Shown in pieces: positions 57,449 through 64,000 of a stretch of 64,000 nucleotides of DNA. Position numbers and translations under genes: made by a program. The notes under the pieces are model-generated. The model worked only from the letters and a program-made list of their open reading frames with translations, was not told the DNA's origin and did no database searches. Origin of the DNA: Phialocephala subalpina (taxonomy: Eukaryota > Ascomycota > Leotiomycetes > Helotiales > Mollisiaceae); the NCBI GenBank assembly GCA_900073065.1, contig FJOG01000032.1, positions 169,160 through 233,159 of the forward strand. The letters are read 5' to 3'. How positions within the stretch are numbered: the stretch's first letter is position 1; each line of letters begins with the position of its first letter.

Positions 57449-59389
57449 TTTTTATACTTCGTCCACCGCTGATTGACAGGGTTGTGACTGACTCACTGGA
57501 GCGAAAGGGAACGGGTGTGGACGTCACCTCCGAAGGCGGACCTGTAGTGCCTTCCTCTTGTGCAGGAGGAGTAAGAGCTCATGTTGCAAAAGGAAGTCAC
57601 AATGAGCTGGCATCTACTAGGTGAAGCTTCCCCTAGATCGCTTAAAAGAAAGTAACTTCCCTACCATTTCGTTAAACTCGCCAGCATAAAATCGATTCAT
57701 TTATGCAACTTAGTACCAATCAGATTCCAGAGGAAAATGCCCGTCGATCTCAAGAGCAAGACATCTGAACAGGGCTTGGAAAAAGGTGAACTGTGGGGTT
57801 TGTTTCGACACCTCGGCTACGACTGCTTTCACTGGATAAAATTAAAAAAGTTCAAGGGTTGGTTGTGGAGCCCGTTTTGGATCCATGTCGTCCTATTACA
57901 CGTAATAGGTACTCGGATTTAGCCATAGTAATGTGGGCTGGGCCATCACGGACGAGTGAATTGCGAGTCGCGCGTTCCGCTCACAGCCGCGACAGGACCA
58001 CGCCCCGCACGGTGCAACCACCATTCCTATTCATCCGCGAAGTGGGAAGGCAAGCGAAGTAACAATTGTAGAATCATCGACTCTTTATTCACACATTCAG
58101 TTTCAACCTCCTTTGATCCTAGGAGTGCCTAGCCTCTTCTCATCAGTTTCGATTCTCTCGATTGCACGGCGTTATTTGGTTACGATAGGGGCTATCTCTC
58201 TAAATAACGACATAAATTAATTATAGAACAAAAAGTTACACATACAGTATTCCAGCACCTCTACTAATGAAGGAGGTCCAAAGAACGATTGGCGAGAAAA
58301 CGCGCTGTGGGTCAAAGAGTGATGGCTGTGAAGCACTTGTTATGAACCCCCTTGATCTTCACCGATCAGCTCGGACGCAAATACGCAACAAGGCAAAACA
58401 CCGACCCAGCACTCTGGTCGTGCCGTCGGGTCTCTCATCCAAAGCGGAAACATCTCGGTGAGGCCGCTCTGCATCCTTCCTGCCGTACATCCGTATGCAA
58501 GAAGACTTCCCAAGATGATGCGATTGGTACTTGGAGGGTATTTTGCTGGCAGGCCCTGGATGGGAATAATTGTTCGAACTACCCTGCAAAACTCAAATTA
58601 CATTAGAAATACCATGACAGCAATCATCACCCCACTACAGGTGCGAACCTATGGACTCACCTGCATCTTTGCAGGTGCGAGCTTAAGGAGGGACCTCCTT
58701 CTGCCCAATCAAAAAACGTAGAATTGAATGTGCGCCTGCAGGTCTCTCTTGCTCGCGCGCATTTAAGCCTCTCTCGCGCGCATTTACAATCACTCCCTCT
58801 CCCAAAAGACGGCTAGGATTCAAGAGTCTATAGACCGCCCGTAATGCCGCGGTTAGAGTGAGAAAGGGAGTTTGGGGGACTTCTCTTTTATGGGAGGACT
58901 TCCCTTCTTATGGTCGGGAGGAGGCAGATTGAATTGGATCTCGATGCTGGAGGCTGGAGGCTGGAGGCTGGAGGCTGCAGTAGTGTAAAGGTCCGAAGAT
59001 AAACTCACCTCGGAATTGCTAAAATCTGTGGCAGGGTATTTCGAACATGATTTATGTAGGGCGGTTAGAGCGGTTGTTGCCTGGATGGAGAACATACTTC
59101 TCCACCTTGAGGGGGCCTGTTTCTTCCATGATGCACCTTAATTAGGATAAGGGCCAACGCATCGTATATGGGTTGGTTCCCTGCCAACTATGTCCCAAAA
59201 TCCCATACTTAGGCGCTGCACCGTCCAGGCAGACTCAGGATTCCTACTCATCACATCTCAACATCACGAACCAAGAACTTGTAAGGAATGGTAATTTCAA
59301 ACCCGACGATACTTTTTCATAAATCGAGATGATCTGACAGCATACAGTCGCGAACAGCCTCCCCAATCGCTGGATCTTCTTCCGCATCG
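57449..59389. other. Gene-free stretch with small repeats
   Basis: 1.9 kb of ordinary composition between the retrotransposon and the GTPase gene. It contains a 7-bp repeat at 58946-58980 and a 14-bp direct repeat (CTCGCGCGCATTTA at 58752-58765 and 58773-58786). No supportable gene. The right end should hold the GTPase promoter. Confidence 0.45.
58946..58980. repeat. 7-bp microsatellite (GCTGGAG)
   Basis: Four perfect GCTGGAG units followed by one variant GCTGCAG. Confidence 0.9.
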
Positions 59390-62300
59390 ATGTCCAGTGG
59401 CGTGCTCATTTCACAGAGCGATGGCGACTCGATATTATCCTTCCCCGTGGCCGAAACCCAATCCCAGGGAATAGCCGAGCAGGTGGCCAACATGCGCCTC
59501 AGTCAAGACATCCCACTTCCTTCAATTGAAGGAGGCTCCGCTGATTCATCTGGTGGAGTGAATATATCAGGAGGAATAAGTCATTCTCGGTCACCTTCCT
59601 TATCACTGTCGCCACCAGTTAGCGGCTCTGAGCCTCAGGCTTCTCCTCGCCACGAGGGCGTCAGCGGAGGTCCTACCTCTCGTAGGGCAACTGACAGCAT
59701 TGACGGTCGTTTAGGCATGTCGCAAGTTGCCGCTGCCATTGAAGGTGTTGCCACGGGTTCTGATGGTCCCGGTGTCTTACTTCGTCCGGAACGGCCTGTT
59801 GTTAGCAATGACTCCTCCCACGGACGGGGTTCCAGAAGGCGATCTAGCTCACGCACCCATTTAGCTCCCCATGACCTGGTTGATGAAGAGCTTCCGCATG
59901 ATCGCTTTCATGAGCCTACCTTCCAATTAGCGTTTTCTGACGCACGCCGAATCGTGTCTGAGTTGGCTGATGTGCTCTCTAGCAGCTCTTTAAGCAGTGA
60001 AACAGATTCGACTATGAGACGACTTCATATGGAAGGGGAAAAGTTGGCTCGATTTCAGTGCCCATCAACTCGAACAGTCGGGTTCGTTGGCGACTCGGGT
60101 GTGGGTAAGTAGAATTTAAGTACCGAATACAGTGCGCAGTTTGGAGCTTACAATCCGTAGGCAAAAGTAGCCTCCTAAACTCTCTTTTAGATTTCAGGGG
60201 CCTCGCCCGAACCGTGAGTCTATTCCCCCTAAAAAATTGACTTAGCTTTACTAATTACAATCCTTGTAGAGCAATAGCGGAGAAGCTTGCACCTGCGTCG
60301 CCACCGAATACCACTTTCATAATAGCAATGGCTTTGCCATCGACGTGGAATGGTTCAGTGTGGATGATATAGCCGCCCAGTTAACCGAGCTTCTCCAATC
60401 TTATCGGCGTTACCATCTTCACAGGGCAGATATGGACCCACAGGAACGAGAAGACTTAGAAGATCGAGCGAATGTTGCCCGAGATACTTTTCGAGCAATG
60501 TTTCGAGGACGACTTGGAGATGAACAATTTCTCACGCTATTGCCAGAGGCAACTGTGATGGAAACTTTGAAATTGTGGGCAGCAGAGTTTGGCATCTCTT
60601 CAGCTGGTGGCCGAGAAGAACAGCACTCCATTGAAGATTGTTCTACGCTTCTAATGCGACTGACTTCAGAGGATAATTCAACCCAAGAGCCAGCGAAATG
60701 GCCTTATATACGTAGAATCAAGTTGGTCCTCCTAGCACGCGTTCCCTTTTTCTCCGATTGACAGTGGCAGGGTTTTCTTGAAAGCCCATATCCTGAGCAA
60801 AGGGCTTGTGCTTGTAGATCTTCCGGGTACGTCGATTCTTTAGCATGGATTGAGGCACGACTCTCTTCTGACAACAGCCGTTACACAGGACTTCGTGATT
60901 TAAATTCGGCCCGACGAAACATCACAGAGCGATATCTGCTCCAATGCGATGAAATCTTCGCGATATGCAACATAGGAAGGGCAATGACAGATGCAAGCGT
61001 CGTGAGTATCTTTGATTTAGCAAGGCAGGCCAGATTATCCAACGTTGGAATCATCTGCACGAAATCTGATGTAAGTTGTGACAACTACTGTATCGAAGGC
61101 AAACCTTTGGAAACTGATTACTTGCTATTCAGCATATCCAAGCGGAGGAAGCTAGAAGAGACTGGCGTGGGGAGAGAGCAAGAAGAATCCAACAATTCAT
61201 GGATGTCATAGCAACAGATCAACGGGACGTGGAAAGCATTCAGGCAGATCTAGATGATATTGCTAATGCTGACGATTTGTCTGATGGGGAAGCTGAGGAA
61301 CTACCTGCACTTACTCGACGTTCTATTCAAGCAAAGCAAGTCTCTTAAAATCTCTCTAAGATTATATGCTGAGTTGAAAACTTCTTTCTAGGAAGCGACA
61401 GGAGCTCCATCAATTCGAGTAGGTGGACTCATTTTGAATGAACGAAATAACTTCCCTAGAGCTGACAACTCTGGCAGACTTAAAAAGTACCTTATTGATA
61501 CTCGCAATGCTGCCATCAGGCAAACCCTCCACAGTCTCTACCACAATAGGATACCTGGCAATGTCTTCCAGGTTTTCTGCGCTAGCAATACAGAGTATTG
61601 GGAGCATCGAGACCTACCGAAAGACGCAGCGCTTCCTCACCTTCAGCTAAGTGGCATTCTCACCATTCGGAAGCACTGTATATCCATGGTTGCAGACCGC
61701 CAGCTTCGCATCGCGGCGAAATACATCCAGGGTGATATTCCGGCGCTTCTAGGGGACATTGAATTGTGGGTTCAGTCTGGGGCAGGAAGTGTAAATGCGG
61801 AACGAAGAGAAGCCATCCGCGAAACACTTAGTGCATTGGAGGCTCGACTAAATCGTGTAAGGGAATCGCTTCGGATATATCGATCAAACATGTTCTGATG
61901 CTTCCAGGAATTGATGGGAAATTCTTCCCAGATTAGAACAATCGCTAGATCATTCAATGAGGATTTCAGAGCGCGAATATTCGAAGGTACGTGCCTTGAG
62001 TCTGTCTGAATCTCAGAAGATATGTTAATCATAGGTTTCAGCACGACAGATAGTGGACTGGACTCGAGCAGCAAGCAATGCGAGTAGCGTATGGTCGGGT
62101 GTGAGTTTCGCATATCACTACAGTTGACGGGTGATGCTTACGTATATGTAGTGGCATCATTGTATAGCTTTCCAAATCGAAATTTCCAATGGTGTACTGT
62201 GGACCTAACTGTCTCGCAGCAACGTACTCCTCTTTCTGTCGAAACTTTGGAGCCCACTATACCGAAAGTGTGGGTACCCACAACTGGAATGAAGAGGCAA

Positions 62301-63119
62301 TAGAACAGATGGCTAGGGACTTAGGTACTCCATGGGAAACCCTGAAGTTCACTCTTTATAGGGATCTTGAGGAAAGTAAAAGCCGGATACAAGAGCTTAT
62401 GGATTGGGCTATCGAGTATCTTGGTCAGTCCAAATGCGATCTACTCGCGTCCGTTCATTAACTCTTCTTTCAGACACTGAGCTTCATGATTCCTCTGAGT
62501 CGGCAAGTACCCTTAGCCAAGCGATGGTATCTCGTCAACATCTTCTTCTCGCAGATGTTGAGCAAACCTGTGAGAAATTTAATACAGAGCTCAGGTGATT
62601 GTCGACATAACCTACTCAAAGTCACCAAGGCTAACAGAGTAAAGCACGCTGAGGACGGTTGCGCTTTCTGGTATTCGTACCTCCCTAATCGGACAACTCA
62701 TGGAAGACTCTTACCGTGAATGCAACGCAGAAGGAGGTCATTAAGTTACACAAGAATTCTATCTATTCAACCAATTTCACTAACAAAATTGCACAGGGCG
62801 AGGTAGCGACGCCAGACGAAAGGCCATCATCAATAGGAAGCTGGGAAACGAAGCGACTTTCGAATCGCTGCAACTCAGCCTCAAAAACAACTTCAAGGCT
62901 CGAGTTGAAAGCCTCCAAAGCGATATTCAGACCGCCATTGCGATACATCTCGCTGTCATAAGAAACACATTGGATATCGTCCGAAACGAAAATATTGCGT
63001 TGGAGAGTGAGAGAGAGCCCGAGTTTAGAGCTCGTGTAGAAAGGGAAGTGAGAATAGCCAAGGATGAAATCCGTCGTATCCAGGATGCGATCAGCTCCCG
63101 AGATAATAACGCTGAGTAA
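59390..63119 (+). CDS. SLIP-GC-like dynamin-family large GTPase, 15 exons
   Basis: Exons: 59390-60104, 60161-60213, 60270-60721, 60771-60826, 60889-61070, 61133-61335, 61392-61418, 61460-61856, 61908-61986, 62042-62100, 62152-62161, 62220-62423, 62474-62594, 62654-62736 and 62797-63119. They total 2,964 nt, exactly 988 codons with one stop (987 residues). G1 is GDSGVGKSSLLNSLLDF, formed across intron 1; G3 is LVLVDLPGLRDLN, formed across intron 4; G4 is CTKSD. This, with the NITERYLLQCDEIFAICNIG and YWEHRDLP segments and the C-terminal WHHSTYSSFCRNFG, RTVALSGIRTSLIGQLM and coiled coil (EREPEFRARVEREVRIAKDE), fits the nuclear GTPase SLIP-GC-like proteins widespread in fungi. The N-terminal 210 residues are Ser-rich and disordered. 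The function in fungi is unknown. Intron 6 uses a GC donor and exons 7 and 11 are tiny. The model rests on splice logic and recalled family sequence. Confidence 0.85.
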
Positions 63120-63229
63120 AGAAGAGATTAGGTGGGAACGGCTGAGAGCTGCCAGCTTGCCGAATTCATTTTATGGGAATGGAAGTTAGGAGTATTAGCA
63201 CAGTCCAAGAGCCATGGAATTTCAGGATG
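63120..63229. other. 3' flank of the GTPase gene
   Basis: Short ordinary-composition sequence ending abruptly at the AT-rich block. Confidence 0.4.
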
Positions 63230-64000
63230 AAATTAACAAAAATCCTTTTCTATTCAATTTGATTAGATAGCCTAATTTAAAACTACTTATTGGTAATATT
63301 AACTCAATACTATTCGAAGTACTTCGATTTATAATATTAAATTATAAAATACTTCATATTATAAATTATAATTTGATATAATATAATATAAATATTAGAA
63401 TACTAAAAATTAGAATAATATAATTTAAAGTATTTAAAGAAAAACAATTAAAATACAAAGAAAATAAAATAAAAGTAAATATAATAATAAAGGATTATAT
63501 ATAAAATAATAATATTTAATTATTTAATTCGAATTTTTATTTATATAAAAAAATTAAAATTATTAATAATAAAAATCAATTTAAATATATATTAAATTTA
63601 TTTTTTATTTTTTTAAAGTTTAATTATTTATTTTTTATTTTATTTTTAAATATAAATTTTTTTTAATTTTAATTAAATTTTTTTTTATTTCGAATATTTT
63701 AATATTATATTTTATTTGAAATATTTTGATTTTATATTAATAAGAATAAAAACTAAGAAAAAAATTACGAATAAAAAGTTTAATTTACGTAAATTTAATA
63801 TTATATTAAGAAAAAAAAGAAAAAAGGAAAAAGATTATATTAATTTTATTTTAACGAATAATTTATATATTAAATTACCAATTAATTATTATAAAAATTA
63901 TATTAAAAAATTGAAAAATATTATATATATTATTTAGATTAATAAAAAGGAAATTATAAATAAAAAATTTATAAATAATAAATAATAAATTTATATAAAG
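63230..64000. repeat. Extremely AT-rich block (RIP-type), runs off the window
   Basis: From about 63235 the composition changes within a few tens of bases to nearly pure A and T, mostly poly-A/T words with a rare CG. This resembles the interior of the Copia relic and is best read as the edge of a heavily RIP-mutated repeat region. No coding content is recoverable here; the open frame at 63716-63937 is Lys/Ile/Asn low complexity. Confidence 0.7.

Noticed and set aside
63716..63937. 73-codon Lys/Ile/Asn frame in the AT-rich block
   Set aside because: In almost pure AT sequence stops in one frame can be absent by chance with poly-A words; composition is low complexity.
1..64000. CRISPR arrays, operons, ribosome binding sites
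   Set aside because: The window is eukaryotic, with spliced genes; no spaced short repeats of CRISPR type are present.

Overview
The window looks like filamentous ascomycete (Pezizomycotina) nuclear DNA. Genes have short introns of about 45-60 bp with GTAAGT-type donors and CTAAC-like branch points. Typical families are present: HET, WSC, CBM18, Zn2Cys6 and fungal Lam/VASt proteins. Several repeats are AT-rich and carry in-frame TAA/TAG codons where CAA/CAG or TGG is expected, which is the mark of repeat-induced point mutation (RIP). The class is uncertain; I would guess Leotiomycetes.

Layout. 1-1005: the 3' end of a VASt-domain (Lam/Ltc-type) sterol-transfer protein. 1.5-8 kb: a decayed FAD-linked oxidoreductase on the minus strand, whose N- and C-terminal halves are separated by about 5 kb that holds an intact HET-TPR-ubiquitin-like gene and a KIN1-like kinase relic. 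8.4-12.9 kb: a broken secreted chitin-binding (CBM18) protein gene with a RIP-mutated Tc1/mariner element inserted in it. 13.6-16.2 kb: an FHA-domain protein kinase interrupted by a 604-N assembly gap. 16.3-17.6 kb: a second Tc1/mariner copy in the kinase promoter. 17.9-19.9 kb: a three-exon gene of unknown function. 20.6-23.3 kb: two decayed membrane-protein genes, one CorA-like and one multi-spanning.

23.7-33.9 kb: one 11-exon gene for a 2,948-residue Ser/Thr-rich wall protein with three WSC domains and a C-terminal CBM4/9-like domain. The reading frame stays open across all ten introns. 35.8-38.5 kb: a head-to-head pair, an Hsm3-like proteasome chaperone and an RNA polymerase III C31 subunit that has an unexplained in-frame upstream ORF. 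41.3-42.6 kb: phosphopantothenate-cysteine ligase. 44.2-47.3 kb: a Zn2Cys6 regulator. 47.3-51.3 kb: no genes, but a perfect 250-bp tandem duplication and a 16-bp minisatellite. 51.29-57.44 kb: a RIP-mutated Ty1/Copia element with paired 229-bp LTRs and a GGTCG target duplication. 59.4-63.1 kb: a 15-exon SLIP-GC-like large GTPase with 10-nt and 27-nt microexons. 63.2-64 kb: the start of another extremely AT-rich block.

Housekeeping genes (Lam, Hsm3, RPC31, CAB2) sit beside accessory, fast-evolving ones (HET, CBM18, WSC, GTPase) and transposon remains. I see no biosynthetic cluster or operon-like co-regulation. All gene models were joined by eye from splice signals and reading frame; none was tested against a database or transcripts.
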